From Mongoliibacter ruber (GTDB taxonomy: Bacteria; Bacteroidota; Bacteroidia; Cytophagales; Cyclobacteriaceae): 64,000 nt of DNA. Below the pieces are notes generated by a model. It was not told the origin of the DNA. It did no database searches and saw only the letters and a list, made by a program, of their open reading frames with translations. Location of the stretch: positions 62,001 to 126,000 of the forward strand of contig NZ_PVTR01000004.1 of NCBI RefSeq assembly GCF_003003005.1, in the 5' to 3' direction. This document shows positions 1-9,899 of this stretch, piece by piece. The position numbers and the translations under genes were made by a program. How positions within the stretch are numbered: position 1 is the first letter of the stretch; each line of letters opens with the position of its first letter.

Positions 1-797
1 AGGTCAATAAATCCTTTTTCGTAGGCTATCTCTTCCAGACAAGCTATCTTCAAGCCTTGCCTATGCTCTATAGTCTGAATAAAATTGGAGGCTTCCAACA
101 AGGACTCATGTGTACCGGTATCGAGCCAGGCATAGCCCCTACCCATGAGTTCTACCCTCAGTTCATTATTATTTAAATACACTTGATTGACAGTGGAAAT
201 TTCCAACTCTCCCCTTTCGCTTGGCTTGATTTTTTTGGCTATTTCTACCACAGAATTTGGGTAAAAATACAAGCCTACCACTGCATGATGACTCTTGGGC
301 TTCTCGGGTTTTTCTTCTATGCTTGTGGCCTTACCATCAGCATCAAAAGCCACTACTCCGTATCGCTGTGGATCCTTCACATAATAACCGAAAACTGTGG
401 CCATGTCATCTTCTTTGGCTGCTTTTACCGCACTCTTCAATAAGTCAGTCAGTCCCTGACCATAGAATATATTATCTCCCAGCACCAGGCATACCTGATC
501 TTTGCCGATAAAGTCTTCTCCTATGATAAAAGCCTGTGCCAAGCCATCCGGACTAGGCTGTTCTGCATATTGGATTTGCAAACCCAGGTCCGAACCATCC
601 CCAAACAACATCTTGAAGTTTGGTAGGTCATGAGGGGTACTGATGATCAATATCTCCCTTATACCTGCCAACATCAATACTGAGAGCGGATAATAAATCA
701 TTGGCTTGTCATATATGGCCAATAATTGCTTGGAAGTACCTTTGGTAATAGGATAAAGTCTGGTACCAGACCCTCCTGCTAACACAATTCCTTTCAT
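1..797 (-). CDS. rmlA: Glucose-1-phosphate thymidylyltransferase RmlA (3' end beyond window)
   Basis: Couples dTTP and glucose-1-phosphate to dTDP-glucose, the entry step to dTDP-6-deoxyhexoses in the cytoplasm. Reading the minus strand from the ATG at 797 gives the nucleotidyltransferase start [18 protein letters not shown] followed by [17 protein letters not shown], which contains the nucleotide-binding GGSGTR loop. About 265 codons are visible of the usual 285-290, so only the C-terminus is missing. It supplies substrate for the FdtA/FdtB/FdtC module at 7.8-10.3 kb; the RmlB dehydratase needed between them is not in the window and may lie beyond the left edge. It is separated from the glycosyltransferase upstream by a 367-bp gap, so it may begin its own transcript. 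Confidence 0.95.
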   Translation of the reverse strand, partial: MKGIVLAGGSGTRLYPITKGTSKQLLAIYDKPMIYYPLSVLMLAGIREILIISTPHDLPNFKMLFGDGSDLGLQIQYAEQPSPDGLAQAFIIGEDFIGKDQVCLVLGDNIFYGQGLTDLLKSAVKAAKEDDMATVFGYYVKDPQRYGVVAFDADGKATSIEEKPEKPKSHHAVVGLYFYPNSVVEIAKKIKPSERGELEISTVNQVYLNNNELRVELMGRGYAWLDTGTHESLLEASNFIQTIEHRQGLKIACLEEIAYEKGFID

Positions 798-1042
798 TGA
801 GATGGTATTATTTATGATTTACAAAAGAAGTACATTTTTTCAATTTGACTGAGTAGGTCTCAATATTTATGGTGTTCGACCTTAGATTTTCAAGGATTGA
901 CAGATCAGTTCGGGAAAAATAAGAGAAAACAAGGTGGAAAGAGAATTTACTTATGAAAATTTAACATGAAAAATTAGAAATTATGTATATCCGCTTTCAT
1001 GCCAGTAGAATCTAAATAATAGAATTAACCTGTGATTTCGAA

Positions 1043-1093
1043 CCAATATCTATAAATATCCAATATCTATAAATATCCAATATCTATTAGTAT
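1043..1093. repeat. 17-bp tandem repeat, three copies
   Basis: CCAATATCTATAAATAT is present twice in perfect head-to-tail copies (1043-1059, 1060-1076), then once as a diverged copy CCAATATCTATTAGTAT (1077-1093). AT-rich; no function recognised. Confidence 0.85.
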
Positions 1094-1114
1094 CCCTTTG
1101 CCAATAAACCCTCG

Positions 1115-1155
1115 TTTAATTGATTAGTGGCATGATTGCGGATAATCATATTAAA
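1115..1155. repeat. Palindromic intergenic element, copy 1 of 2
   Basis: About 36 bases (1115-1150) match 45506-45541 at all but four positions. The core is ATGATT-6nt-AATCAT (stem of 6), and TTTAAT (1115) can pair with ATTAAA (1150-1155) around it. Both copies sit just after the stop codon of a minus-strand gene. This suggests a transcript-end hairpin or a small dispersed palindromic repeat. Confidence 0.65.
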
Positions 1156-1164
1156 AACTTCAAC

Positions 1165-2361
1165 TTACAGTGCATTATACCTTCCAAGCCAAAAATTTGC
1201 TATCAATTTTCCTGAAAAAGAAATTTTCCTTTTTGGGGTTTGTGTGACAAATGTAATGGCACTTATCATACCCTCATTGAACCTGTCCAATCCCCAATCT
1301 TTGATAATATTCCGGGAAGAATCAGACATCTCACGTGTTTGATCCTCATTTAGCATGATGAAATGCTGCATGGCTTTAACAAGGGAGTCCTTGGACGCTA
1401 CATCAAAAACAAACCCATTGACTTCATTTTGAACTAATGTTCCAGCACAGCCGACTTTATTACTTACAATTACGGGAAGACCCGAGGCCATGGCTTCATT
1501 AATGACCAAGCCCCACGTTTCCCCAAATGAACTGGGTAAAACAAATGCTTTGGCATTTTTATAAATTTCTCTAATTGTATCTTGGGGAAAAAATGGAAGC
1601 AACTGTACATTTTTCATTTGATGCTTTTTAATATACCCTTCAAGTTCTTGCCTTTTTGGCCCATCCCCTACCAAAACCAAGTCAGGAACATTTTCATTTT
1701 TTTGTGTAAGCTGATGGTAAGCTGTCAACAACATCAAGAGATTCTTTTTTTCTACTTGTCTTCCAACGTTCAAAAAATAATTTTTTGAAATCACCGGACT
1801 ATTTTCCGACACATCTTTGTTGTTCATGAAAAAATCATTGTCCACTACATCTACTCCGTAAAAAAGTCTTTCCTGGCCAAAACCAAAAAAATTGAAGGTA
1901 CTTTCCCAGCCTAATGCAGGGCAAAATATAGCATCTACCCCTGAATAAAGCTGCTTCTTCACCCAGTTAACAAATAAATTTCTTTTGACATCTTCTAATT
2001 TAGCATCATCGAAAACGATCAAAGGGATTTGATTTTTATTGGCATAATAAACTCCAGTAGCACCGGAAGGAAATGCGATGGCACCGGTAATCAAGACATG
2101 AGGTTTTATCTCTTCCAAGCGCTTTAATACCGCTTTTCTGATTTCAGTTGGGTCCAAATCTTGTAGGCTCTTATCCGGAAACAAACATTCCCAAAAATCC
2201 GCCTGCTTTGGATTTTTAGCAAAATGATAATTACTTCCTAAACCCGAAATTTCAATCACCTGAAGATCAAACCCCAATGAGGTAAGGTAGGAAAAAAGAT
2301 TATTGATCCTTGCAGGCCAATAAATTCTAAAGTCTGTATGTAAAAAGACTATCTTTTTCAT
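1165..2361 (-). CDS. GT4-like glycosyltransferase
   Basis: A 398-residue GT-B fold glycosyltransferase, expected to act at the inner face of the cytoplasmic membrane on the lipid-linked repeat unit. The C-terminal half is a Glycos_transf_1 domain: the NVGRQVEKKN turn near residue 200, GDGP at 232-235 for the nucleotide sugar, and the family EX7E pair at E281 and E289 within SFGETWGLVINEAMASG. The N-terminal acceptor half is diverged and the sugar and linkage cannot be told from sequence. It starts with ATG five bases after the stop of the GT2 gene upstream, so the two are co-transcribed. It is the last gene before a 367-bp gap. Confidence 0.88.
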   Translation of the reverse strand: MKKIVFLHTDFRIYWPARINNLFSYLTSLGFDLQVIEISGLGSNYHFAKNPKQADFWECLFPDKSLQDLDPTEIRKAVLKRLEEIKPHVLITGAIAFPSGATGVYYANKNQIPLIVFDDAKLEDVKRNLFVNWVKKQLYSGVDAIFCPALGWESTFNFFGFGQERLFYGVDVVDNDFFMNNKDVSENSPVISKNYFLNVGRQVEKKNLLMLLTAYHQLTQKNENVPDLVLVGDGPKRQELEGYIKKHQMKNVQLLPFFPQDTIREIYKNAKAFVLPSSFGETWGLVINEAMASGLPVIVSNKVGCAGTLVQNEVNGFVFDVASKDSLVKAMQHFIMLNEDQTREMSDSSRNIIKDWGLDRFNEGMISAITFVTQTPKRKISFSGKLIANFWLGRYNAL

Positions 2362-2366
2362 TTTAT

Positions 2367-3296
2367 TTAAGCAGCAAAGGACTTGAACAACTTCCGTGTA
2401 ATAGATTCAGGAAAAATCAACAAAATTAAATAAAAATATAATTTCTTATTGGTAGCATCAAAGGAGAGCGATTTTCTGATTTCATTCCATGCTTTACCTT
2501 TATTGCCCAGTCTGAGATAAATAGAGGCTCTCATTTTCGCCCAGTGCGCAATGTAATTTCTCAAATTTTTATTTTTTTTATTTTCCTGCAATAGCTTAAT
2601 CAAACTGTCTCCAACATAATCCGGTTCCTCAGGAATTCTATTTGGTTTATCATCATAAGTATGAGATGCTACTTGGACAAAAACAGCACCAGATTTTAAA
2701 GAATATGCAATTTCATTATCAATAGCCAGCCTGGCCCATGTAATTAGGTCTTCCCCGGATTTAATTCCTTTGGGGAAGCCCCCGATTTTTTGAATTGCTG
2801 TTTTCCTAACGGTTACAGAGGAAGACCAAATTGGTGGATGAGAGCATGCTGCCACTTCAAAATAGTTAGATAAGATTCCAAACTCTCCTTCGAAAGGTAT
2901 TTTATTCAAAATTAATTTTGCTCTGTCACCAAGATGATTTTCCAGTTGATATGAGGTAGCCAATATGTTGGCTTGCGGATAATTTCGGTTCAAATGAGCA
3001 AGACTTTCAAAATAGTGATCAAACCAAACATCATCAGCATCTAAAAAAGCTATCCATTCAGCACTTGCTTCCTCAATACCTTTATTTCTCGCCACTGAGA
3101 CTCCCTGATTTGGTTGATGAATTAGCTTTACCAATGGATGATCAAATTCTTTTACCAGTAATTCAGATCCATCTGTACTGCCATCATTCACGACAACAAT
3201 TTCCTTGGGAAGAAAAGATTGTGAAAGGGATGTTTTAATCGTATTAATAATGGTATCCTTTTTATTGAATAAAGGAATGACTACAGATATTTCCAT
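2367..3296 (-). CDS. GT2-like glycosyltransferase
   Basis: A GT-A inverting glycosyltransferase of 309 residues if started at the ATG at 3296, which gives the canonical beginning MEISVVIPLFNK; the frame is open to 3368 but those 24 residues do not look like the family. NDGS at 37-40 is the nucleotide-binding turn and DADD at 86-89 is the metal-binding DXD. It probably adds one sugar to the repeat unit; donor and linkage are unknown. A 135-bp gap with a strong hairpin separates it from the next gene upstream, whereas the downstream GT4 follows after five bases. Confidence 0.88.
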   Translation of the reverse strand: MEISVVIPLFNKKDTIINTIKTSLSQSFLPKEIVVVNDGSTDGSELLVKEFDHPLVKLIHQPNQGVSVARNKGIEEASAEWIAFLDADDVWFDHYFESLAHLNRNYPQANILATSYQLENHLGDRAKLILNKIPFEGEFGILSNYFEVAACSHPPIWSSSVTVRKTAIQKIGGFPKGIKSGEDLITWARLAIDNEIAYSLKSGAVFVQVASHTYDDKPNRIPEEPDYVGDSLIKLLQENKKNKNLRNYIAHWAKMRASIYLRLGNKGKAWNEIRKSLSFDATNKKLYFYLILLIFPESITRKLFKSFAA

Positions 3297-3380
3297 TAAG
3301 TTTAATTTTTCCGTTTGTCTAAAGCGAAAACACTGGGAATATTTATTGATTACAATGTTAAGGAACAAATCAATAACATT

Positions 3381-3418
3381 TTTAAATCTTTATTCTACAA
3401 ATAGAATAAAGATTTAAA
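3381..3418. repeat. Perfect 16-bp inverted repeat (RNA hairpin) between two glycosyltransferase genes
   Basis: TTTAAATCTTTATTCT at 3381-3396 is exactly complementary to 3403-3418, with a six-base loop. It starts 14 bases after the stop of the 3432-4235 gene. There is no U-run after it on the minus strand, so it is not a standard intrinsic terminator; attenuation or mRNA processing are possible. Confidence 0.75.
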
Positions 3419-3431
3419 TGCGAAACTAGTT

Positions 3432-4235
3432 TCATTTTCTAATCCACTTTTGATATTCCTGATGACCATAACGGAATTTGACATAAGCCCTCCACATCCA
3501 GCCCAAAATCGGTGTTTGGTTGATTTTGTTCCTGAAATTTTCTTTTTGTTGCTCTACATTGAAACTATCCTCGAGACCGGTATGGTCAAACAAGTCCTCG
3601 TATCCTGAAATGACAGCTGCATCAAATCTACTTGCCTCAAAACGCTTGCAAAATTCGAGTTCTACTTTAAGAACAGGCAGCTTTTCGGTAGTATACATCC
3701 CGATCTCCTCATGAATGATTTTCCTTTTCAGGTGAGGCCGATCTGAATACACATAGCTGGAAGCCTCTTCTGATTTTAGGGATTTATCACCTTCAAACAA
3801 CATGTAGTCCAGAGAATCAAGAGAAAAGGCTTGCTTCCTGAATTGTTGGATATTTGGTTGACCACCCCAAAACCTAATCAAACCAATCTTTGGTTCAGCT
3901 TGCAGTAAGCTGACAGCTTTTTGCAGAAAATCAGAGGGGTGTAAAAGATTCCAATCGTCCTGAAGGTTGAGAATATAATCACCGGAAGCAGCTTCTACTC
4001 CTTGGTTTTGATTGAAACCCAGCCCTTTGTTTTGAGGGGATAAGCAATATTTATCAAAATGAATGGTCTTGATTTTATCCTGAATCTTGGACGGACTGCC
4101 ATCATCTGCCACTATCAGTTCCAGATTAGGATAAGTACAGTTTTTGACAAAATTATCATAAGTTTCCTTAAGCTTGTCAAAGCGTTTATAGGTAATGAAC
4201 AGTACACTAACTAAAGGATATTCTGTGTTTTTCAT
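3432..4235 (-). CDS. GT2-like glycosyltransferase
   Basis: A 267-residue GT-A glycosyltransferase. It begins with the family strand LVSVLFITYKRF, has ADDGS at about 43-47 for donor binding, and LQDDW with D93/D94 in the place of the DXD motif. The C-terminal third (around WMWRAYVKFRYG) carries no recognisable membrane segment. Its start overlaps the stop of the upstream GT4 gene by one base, which indicates translational coupling. The transferred sugar cannot be named from sequence. Confidence 0.85.
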   Translation of the reverse strand: MKNTEYPLVSVLFITYKRFDKLKETYDNFVKNCTYPNLELIVADDGSPSKIQDKIKTIHFDKYCLSPQNKGLGFNQNQGVEAASGDYILNLQDDWNLLHPSDFLQKAVSLLQAEPKIGLIRFWGGQPNIQQFRKQAFSLDSLDYMLFEGDKSLKSEEASSYVYSDRPHLKRKIIHEEIGMYTTEKLPVLKVELEFCKRFEASRFDAAVISGYEDLFDHTGLEDSFNVEQQKENFRNKINQTPILGWMWRAYVKFRYGHQEYQKWIRK

Positions 4236-5356
4236 TATAATCGGGAATAAAAATCTTTAATTATAAGATTATATTTTTCGTATGAGAAATTATCTTCTAC
4301 TCTTTTCCTGCATGCAATCCCCATATCTATTCTCATTTGAGGATTCTCAATCAGCAAGTTAATTCTTTCTGTCAAGATTTCGTTTTTTCCAAATTCCACT
4401 AGAAAGCCATCTACCCCTTCTCTGACTACTTCTTTGAGGCCGTCGACATTGGTGGCGATTATAGGCGTTTCAAAATACATGGCTTCTATAGCGGTCAATC
4501 CGAAGGCTTCAAACCTGGACGGAACTATAACAAGGTGAATGTTATTGTAAAACTCATTCAGTTTGGCAGGAGCTAGCTGCCCATGAAAAGTGACTTTATC
4601 GGCAATGCCAAGTTCTTGACATTTTTCCATCAAAAACGCTTCATCAGGCCCTACTCCCACAAGATGTAGGTGTACATTGTCATGCTTCTTGCATACCCCC
4701 ACAAATGACTCAAGGGCAAAGATCTGCCCTTTTTCCCATCTTAATCTTCCGACTACAGCCAATTCAATTCTTTTGGCATTCCTCTTTTCCAATAACAATG
4801 CCTCATTGGGTTTGAATATATTGTAGAGGCTATTATAAATCGTGAAGTTTCTCTCAAAAGGCTGACCAACCTGATAAAGAAACTCTTTTTGGAACCAGCT
4901 TTTTTGTGTATTTAAAGACACAGACATGAAATAATCACACATTTTATCTGCAATCTTGACAAAAAGCTTGTGCAAGGTCTTGTAATATGTAGCCGGTTGG
5001 TGAATTTGCCCGATAATGATCGGGACAGAAGCCCATTTTGCTGCCAAAATAGGGATCAAACCGGGGTTCATGTATTGGATATGCACGATGTCAGGCTTTT
5101 CTTTCTTCAAAAATCCTGTAATCTCAGAAAAAGTCCTTCCCAGACCCTTCGATGAATCAATATTCAGTTGCTTGAGTTGGATTCCTTCATCTTCAAAAAA
5201 GGATTTCAACTGAGGTTCAACCTCAAAATACAACACAAGTGCAACCTCATATCCTGATGCTATCAATGCTTTGGCTAGGTTCAATGTTTGGATTTCTGTC
5301 CCCCCAAATACATCCAAAGATCTCAATAAGATAAATACCCTTTTTTGATTAGACAT
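4235..5356 (-). CDS. GT4-like glycosyltransferase
   Basis: A retaining GT-B glycosyltransferase, 373 residues. The N-terminal glycine-rich turn FGGTE and the C-terminal donor domain with VVGRLRWEKG, LVGVGPDE and RFEAFGLTAIEAM (EX7E) define the Glycos_transf_1 family. The N-terminal half binds the acceptor and is diverged. It lies in a run of four glycosyltransferase genes (1165-6292) with gaps of one to 135 bases. Acceptor and sugar are not predictable. Confidence 0.9.
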   Translation of the reverse strand: MSNQKRVFILLRSLDVFGGTEIQTLNLAKALIASGYEVALVLYFEVEPQLKSFFEDEGIQLKQLNIDSSKGLGRTFSEITGFLKKEKPDIVHIQYMNPGLIPILAAKWASVPIIIGQIHQPATYYKTLHKLFVKIADKMCDYFMSVSLNTQKSWFQKEFLYQVGQPFERNFTIYNSLYNIFKPNEALLLEKRNAKRIELAVVGRLRWEKGQIFALESFVGVCKKHDNVHLHLVGVGPDEAFLMEKCQELGIADKVTFHGQLAPAKLNEFYNNIHLVIVPSRFEAFGLTAIEAMYFETPIIATNVDGLKEVVREGVDGFLVEFGKNEILTERINLLIENPQMRIDMGIACRKRVEDNFSYEKYNLIIKDFYSRL

Positions 5357-5377
5357 GATGATAATAATAAATATAAA

Positions 5378-6292
5378 CTAGTAGGGTAAATTCACATAAA
5401 TTCGGTGGAAAAGAAGAACAAACTTCTTTAAAATTCTATTCAAGATATTGTCCAATTTGGATCCATTTTTATAAATAAGGTTTTCACAAAGAAGCCCCAA
5501 ATATAAAAAAATAACGTGAGCCCAAAGCCCCTCTTTCGCCAAAGCAGGTACACGTATACCATAGCCAAAATTGATCAGATCATTTAGAAAAATCGGCTTT
5601 CGGTAATAAATTTCCCTTGCTGCAATAGAATTCACAGATTCTGAGTGCTGCCTGTAATAAACGATGGAATCTTGAGCAAAATAAAAGAGGTTGTGGTCTA
5701 AAGTGAGTTTGAACCACATTGGGTCATCTTCCAAGAGCTTAAACTTCTCATCAAAGCCTTTCAGCTCACTTATTTTGGATTTTCTGATTACCACAGATGG
5801 AGCCAAAAGCAGGCCTTTCACCAGCTGCCTGCGTCTCTGCACGCTCAGGTCAGTCGGGAAATCAAAATCAGGCCAATTAAACTGTGCCTCAGAAATATCA
5901 TTCTCAAAAGTATGCACCTCACCTGCTATGACATTGACTTTTTCATTGCGGAGCAAGGGGGACATCCGGGTAAAAAAATCCGTATGAAGAACATCATCTC
6001 CGGCAATAAACTTTACCCATTCCCCAGCGGCAACATGCAGTCCCCTGTTGCAATTGGCACTGGTTCCGGTATTTTTTGGGGAAGCAATCAGCCTGAAATT
6101 GACAAATCGCTCTTTTTTGCCTCCAATCCACTTTTGTACAAGTTCCACTGAGCGATCAGAAGAGCAATCATCCGCGACAATCAATTCTATATTTGGATAG
6201 GATTGGTCATAGATGCTGTCCAAAGTTTCTTCTACAAACTTTTCGGAATTGTATGTGAGGACTACTATTGATATACAAGAATTTTCATTCAT
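5378..6292 (-). CDS. GT2-like glycosyltransferase
   Basis: A 304-residue GT-A glycosyltransferase, starting at the ATG at 6292 so that the protein opens with MNENSCISIVVLTYNSE; the 21 codons further upstream lack family similarity. ADDCSSD is the donor-binding turn and IAGDD takes the place of the DXD motif. A hydrophobic stretch near the C-terminus (AHVIFLYLGLL) may contact the membrane. It follows the wzx flippase after a 75-bp gap. The sugar it transfers is unknown. Confidence 0.87.
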   Translation of the reverse strand: MNENSCISIVVLTYNSEKFVEETLDSIYDQSYPNIELIVADDCSSDRSVELVQKWIGGKKERFVNFRLIASPKNTGTSANCNRGLHVAAGEWVKFIAGDDVLHTDFFTRMSPLLRNEKVNVIAGEVHTFENDISEAQFNWPDFDFPTDLSVQRRRQLVKGLLLAPSVVIRKSKISELKGFDEKFKLLEDDPMWFKLTLDHNLFYFAQDSIVYYRQHSESVNSIAAREIYYRKPIFLNDLINFGYGIRVPALAKEGLWAHVIFLYLGLLCENLIYKNGSKLDNILNRILKKFVLLFHRIYVNLPY

Positions 6293-6367
6293 CAAACTAT
6301 CTATTATAATGCAATTGGAATACGGTCTGGCATCGATGTGCCAAAGCGAGTTCACTGATATTTATTT

Positions 6368-7840
6368 TTAAAAGCGGTTTTTAATCGAAGAAATCAAACC
6401 TGTCAATTGATTGAGTTTTTTGATGGAATATATACTCACCACAAGGGTGAAAATAGAGTAAATGACATATTCAAATTGGCCTATATTCACATTCACCAGC
6501 ACTATAGAGACAGCCCCTATCACAATCACCCACAAAAACATTTTCAAAAGCGGCTTGCTGAGCTGAAAAGAAAACTTGGCTTTGGTAATCCAAAAGACCT
6601 GAACAAGATAAATCAAGTAAGTGATAAGATAAGAAATCCCCAAGCCCAAAAGCCCATAGTAAGTGTAGCCAATGATATTGAACAAGAGCAAATAAGAGTT
6701 CACAACCAATTCATTTAAGAAAAAGAGGCGTGAGTTGGCTTTTGCCAAAAACTGAAATGCTATCGCCCAGCTGATGGCTTTGAAAAACATGCCATAAGCG
6801 GCCCAAATGATCATGCCATTGATGGGGTCAAACTTGGCCGAGTACAACAACCTGACCACCCAAGGAGCAAAGAAAATAAATGCCACAATGATCGGGAATA
6901 AAATAAGGAGTGCTATTATCCCTTGTTGATTTACCAGGGAATTTCTCTTCTGATCATCATCGGCTACTGCAGATAGTCTCGGGAAATAATCCGTACCCAT
7001 TGCAGTAAAGACCAAACCTACATAAGTGCCAATAATCTGGAAACCTGCGGTATAGAGCCCTACGTCATCCACTCCCCCGGTATTGCTGATATATATTCTC
7101 AGCAAGTAAGAGATCAAAGCCCCCAACAAGGTGCTCAAACTGAAGAAAAAGCCAAGCTTCATCATTCCTTTGCCTTCCAGTTTGACCTCAGGCCAGGAAA
7201 TTTGGATAGACTTGAGTTTAACTTTCCTGCTGAAGTAAGAAGCAACGGTAAAAGTGGCCAAGGCCATGATAATAAGAGCGGGAACTATCCCTTCCAATCC
7301 AAAGAAGTAATAAAGCGGCACTGTGATCAACAGAGAAAGAATAGATCCAAGCATATTTGCAGAAGCGAGGTACTTCAACTGCCGCGTTCCTTGCAGGATT
7401 ACATTTTGGCCTATCGTAAGCTGATTGAGCAATAAGGTGATGGACAAAAAGACAAAAGCCCAAGTATAAGACTTATCCCCGAAGGTCAGCAAAGACAGCC
7501 AAGGAGACAATACAGCCGTCAATATAGCACCCAATGAACCCGTTGCCCAAACCAGCTTTCTGAAAACCGTAACAGTCTTGGCCAACCTTTCAGTATTGCC
7601 ATTGCCGTGTGCTTCAGCTACAGATTTGACCGCACTGGTCTCCAAACCAAAGTTGGTCATAGAACTGACAAGGCTGGTCGTAGAGGTCAGCAATCCTACT
7701 ATCCCTATACCCGTCGGGCCTAGTAGGATGGCGATTATTTTTGACCTGACTATGGTGATCAGAATATTAAACACCTGAACACCTCCAAACAAAGAGGTGG
7801 CTTTTAAAATCTGTTTATAAGAGGATTTTTGCTCAGACAT
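6368..7840 (-). CDS. wzx: Wzx-type polysaccharide flippase
   Basis: An integral membrane protein of 490 residues with alternating hydrophobic segments throughout (about 12-14 helices), of the MATE/MOP polysaccharide transporter superfamily. In the Wzx/Wzy pathway such proteins move the undecaprenyl-linked repeat unit across the inner membrane. The N-terminal stretch [19 protein letters not shown] and [18 protein letters not shown] resemble O-antigen translocases. I chose the ATG at 7840 ([10 protein letters not shown]), which overlaps the aminotransferase by eight bases; an upstream start at 7870 would overlap by 38. Its position after the fdt genes suggests that it exports a repeat unit carrying the acetamido-dideoxy sugar. 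The gene symbol is by function, not by orthology. Confidence 0.85.
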   Translation of the reverse strand: MSEQKSSYKQILKATSLFGGVQVFNILITIVRSKIIAILLGPTGIGIVGLLTSTTSLVSSMTNFGLETSAVKSVAEAHGNGNTERLAKTVTVFRKLVWATGSLGAILTAVLSPWLSLLTFGDKSYTWAFVFLSITLLLNQLTIGQNVILQGTRQLKYLASANMLGSILSLLITVPLYYFFGLEGIVPALIIMALATFTVASYFSRKVKLKSIQISWPEVKLEGKGMMKLGFFFSLSTLLGALISYLLRIYISNTGGVDDVGLYTAGFQIIGTYVGLVFTAMGTDYFPRLSAVADDDQKRNSLVNQQGIIALLILFPIIVAFIFFAPWVVRLLYSAKFDPINGMIIWAAYGMFFKAISWAIAFQFLAKANSRLFFLNELVVNSYLLLFNIIGYTYYGLLGLGISYLITYLIYLVQVFWITKAKFSFQLSKPLLKMFLWVIVIGAVSIVLVNVNIGQFEYVIYSIFTLVVSIYSIKKLNQLTGLISSIKNRF

Positions 7841-8942
7841 TCTCAAAAAACTCACTGATGCATGCTGCAATATATGTGATATCGCTTTCTTTTAGCCCCG
7901 GCCAAATAGGCAAACTGACTACTGTATCTGCTAAATCTTCTGCAATGGGGAAGTCCCCCTTTTTGTAACCTAGGTGTTGATAGGCCTGCTGTAAATGTGG
8001 TGGAGTAGGATAATGAATCAAGGTACCGACACCCTTCGCCTGTAGAAAATCCTGCAACTCTGCCCGGTGTTTGGTTCTGACCACGTACAAGTGATAAACA
8101 TGGGTAGCCTTATCCGCAGTTTTTGGCAAGATCAAATCTCCAATACCACTCAAGACTTGGTCATATTGAGCGGCAATTTTTCTCCTTTGTTCCGTCCAGG
8201 CATCTAATTTGGCTAATTTGACAGAAAGAAGCGCTGCCTGAAGCTCGTCCAAGCGCATATTATGTCCTTCTACCTTGTGTACATACTTTTCATTGCTTCC
8301 ATAATTTCTGAAAACCCTTAAACTTTCAGCAAATTCAGGATTATCAGTAGTGCAGGCACCTGCATCACCGAGCGCCCCTAGGTTTTTGCCTGGATAAAAG
8401 CTTGTGGCATTGATATCTCCAAAGCTTCCTGCCAACTTCCCATTATAAGCTGCCCCATGAGCTTGAGCATTGTCTTCAATCACAAACAAACCATGTTTCC
8501 TTGCAATGTCCATGACCTGATCCATCGCACAGATTTGCCCATACAAATGCACAGGGATGATGACTTTGGTGTTAGGGCTTATTTTTTCTTCAATTTTAGA
8601 AGGATCAATCAAATAGGTCTGAGGGTCCGGTTCGACAAAAACAGGTGTTGCCCCCGTAAAGGAGGTCGCCATCACAGTTGCTATGAAGGTATTTGAAGGC
8701 ATAATTACTTCATCCCCTTTACCTATACCCAGTGCTTTGAGTGCCAAATACAAGGCATCCAAGCCATTACTCATCCCAATAGCATATTTGGTCTGATTGA
8801 ATGTGGCATACTCTTCCTCAAACTTTTGCAAGTGCTTGCCCATGATGTACCAATGGCTATCATAGACAGACAAGAAGGCTTTTTCCATTTCCGCTCTGAT
8901 CAAAGTATGAGCGGGTTCAAAATTCAAAAAAGGTATTTTCAT
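7833..8942 (-). CDS. fdtB: dTDP-3-keto-6-deoxyhexose transaminase (FdtB/QdtB-like)
   Basis: A PLP-dependent sugar aminotransferase of the DegT/DnrJ/EryC1/StrS family, 369 residues, the usual length. The PLP lysine is K186 in [15 protein letters not shown], and D157 in [11 protein letters not shown] should pair with the cofactor ring nitrogen. Its neighbours upstream encode an FdtC-like acetyltransferase (4-bp overlap) and two FdtA-like ketoisomerases. Together they should convert dTDP-4-keto-6-deoxyglucose to dTDP-3-acetamido-3,6-dideoxyhexose (Fuc3NAc or Qui3NAc). Which of the two epimers is made depends on the ketoisomerase and cannot be decided here. Confidence 0.88.
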   Translation of the reverse strand: MKIPFLNFEPAHTLIRAEMEKAFLSVYDSHWYIMGKHLQKFEEEYATFNQTKYAIGMSNGLDALYLALKALGIGKGDEVIMPSNTFIATVMATSFTGATPVFVEPDPQTYLIDPSKIEEKISPNTKVIIPVHLYGQICAMDQVMDIARKHGLFVIEDNAQAHGAAYNGKLAGSFGDINATSFYPGKNLGALGDAGACTTDNPEFAESLRVFRNYGSNEKYVHKVEGHNMRLDELQAALLSVKLAKLDAWTEQRRKIAAQYDQVLSGIGDLILPKTADKATHVYHLYVVRTKHRAELQDFLQAKGVGTLIHYPTPPHLQQAYQHLGYKKGDFPIAEDLADTVVSLPIWPGLKESDITYIAACISEFFENV

Positions 8943-9490
8943 AATTTTTTTAATTCACTGTCAATCACCGACCACTTATTTCCCTTATTATCTACAAAAT
9001 GATCTCCTTGCTGTTGCATTTTGGTCCCATCTTCGTTCATCCATCCGGCGATTTTGGCAGGTGAACCTACCATCAAAGCCCTAGAAGGTACGTTTTTGGT
9101 AACTACGGCGCCTGCTCCAATCATGGCAAAGTCCCCTATTTCAATTCCACAGAGTATGGTAGCATTGGCTCCAATACTTGCTCCCCTTTTTACTTTTGTC
9201 GGCAATTGGGTATAAGAGGCATTTTTTGATTTGGGCCATTTGTCATTGGTAAAAGTGGCATTGGGCCCCACCATGACATCATCTTCCAAAATGACCCCAT
9301 CCCATATAAAAACCCCTGGTTTCACCGTAACCCTATCACCAATTACCGCATTGGACTCTATCAAGGTGTGACAGTTTATATTACAGTCTTGCCCGATAAC
9401 AGCCCCTTTGAGAACAATTGCAAACTGCCATACTTTGGTGCCAGTTCCTATATGCGCTGATTGGACATCAGATAATGGATGAATCATCAT
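8939..9490 (-). CDS. fdtC: dTDP-3-amino-3,6-dideoxyhexose N-acetyltransferase (FdtC/QdtC-like)
   Basis: A left-handed beta-helix acetyltransferase of 183 residues built from hexapeptide repeats (for example IGDRVT, LEDDVM, IGANAT, IGDFAM), ending in the conserved turn [10 protein letters not shown]. It is expected to transfer acetyl from acetyl-CoA to the 3-amino group made by the neighbouring transaminase. The loop [10 protein letters not shown] is characteristic of the WlbB/FdtC/QdtC group of nucleotide-sugar N-acetyltransferases. It overlaps fdtB by 4 bp and the upstream ketoisomerase gene by 23 bp, so translation is coupled. Two adjacent ATG codons (9490, 9487) could start it. Confidence 0.88.
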   Translation of the reverse strand: MMIHPLSDVQSAHIGTGTKVWQFAIVLKGAVIGQDCNINCHTLIESNAVIGDRVTVKPGVFIWDGVILEDDVMVGPNATFTNDKWPKSKNASYTQLPTKVKRGASIGANATILCGIEIGDFAMIGAGAVVTKNVPSRALMVGSPAKIAGWMNEDGTKMQQQGDHFVDNKGNKWSVIDSELKKL

Positions 9491-9899
9491 TTTTGTAAGT
9501 TAGAAAATCGTCATATTCACGTATATAGTCTGATTCCTCAAATGGCAAAGATGCCAATACCAAACAAATAGAACCTGAGGAAAAATTGTTTAATTCTCTC
9601 CACAGCCCCGGAGGCATCAAAACACCAATATATGGTCTATTGAGCTGGAAAGTTTTCTTTTCATTCCCATCATCAATGGTAAGATCAAAACTGCCACTTA
9701 CAGCGACAATCAGCTGCTGAAGTGCGCGATGGGCATGACCTCCCCTTGATTCTCCCCCTGGAATATCATAGAGATAGTACACTCTGTTCACATCAAAAGG
9801 AACCTCTATGCCATTATTGATGGCGGTAATATTTCCTTTGATCGTGTGATTTTTGGGGAGATCTATTAGCTTACAGTCTGATACAGTGGTGTGCTTCAT
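9468..9899 (-). CDS. fdtA: dTDP-4-keto-6-deoxyglucose 3,4-ketoisomerase (FdtA/QdtA-like), paralogue 1
   Basis: A single-domain cupin (WxcM-like, FdtA family) of 143 residues. It is predicted to move the keto group of dTDP-4-keto-6-deoxyglucose from C4 to C3, giving the substrate of the transaminase FdtB. The family motif GGHAHRALQQ carries both histidines of the HXH pair (H55, H57), and the barrel strand SGSFDLTIDDG follows. The tandem paralogue upstream overlaps it by four bases. With both histidines present this copy is the better candidate for the active isomerase. Confidence 0.87.
   Translation of the reverse strand: MKHTTVSDCKLIDLPKNHTIKGNITAINNGIEVPFDVNRVYYLYDIPGGESRGGHAHRALQQLIVAVSGSFDLTIDDGNEKKTFQLNRPYIGVLMPPGLWRELNNFSSGSICLVLASLPFEESDYIREYDDFLTYKNDDSSII

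Larger units (their letters stand above)
798..1164. other. AT-rich intergenic region with two small repeats
   Basis: No gene is visible between rmlA and the upstream glycosyltransferase. It holds a three-copy 17-bp tandem repeat (1043-1093) and, next to the glycosyltransferase stop codon, a palindromic element (1115-1155) that recurs at 45.5 kb. A promoter for rmlA is expected here, but I see no exact TAnnTTTG box in the right orientation. Confidence 0.6.

Noticed and set aside
1043-1093. CRISPR-like array
   Set aside because: Units are 17 bp, head to tail without spacers, and there are no cas genes.
3297-3368. 24-codon extension of the GT2 gene
   Set aside because: The family's first beta strand begins right after the ATG at 3296.
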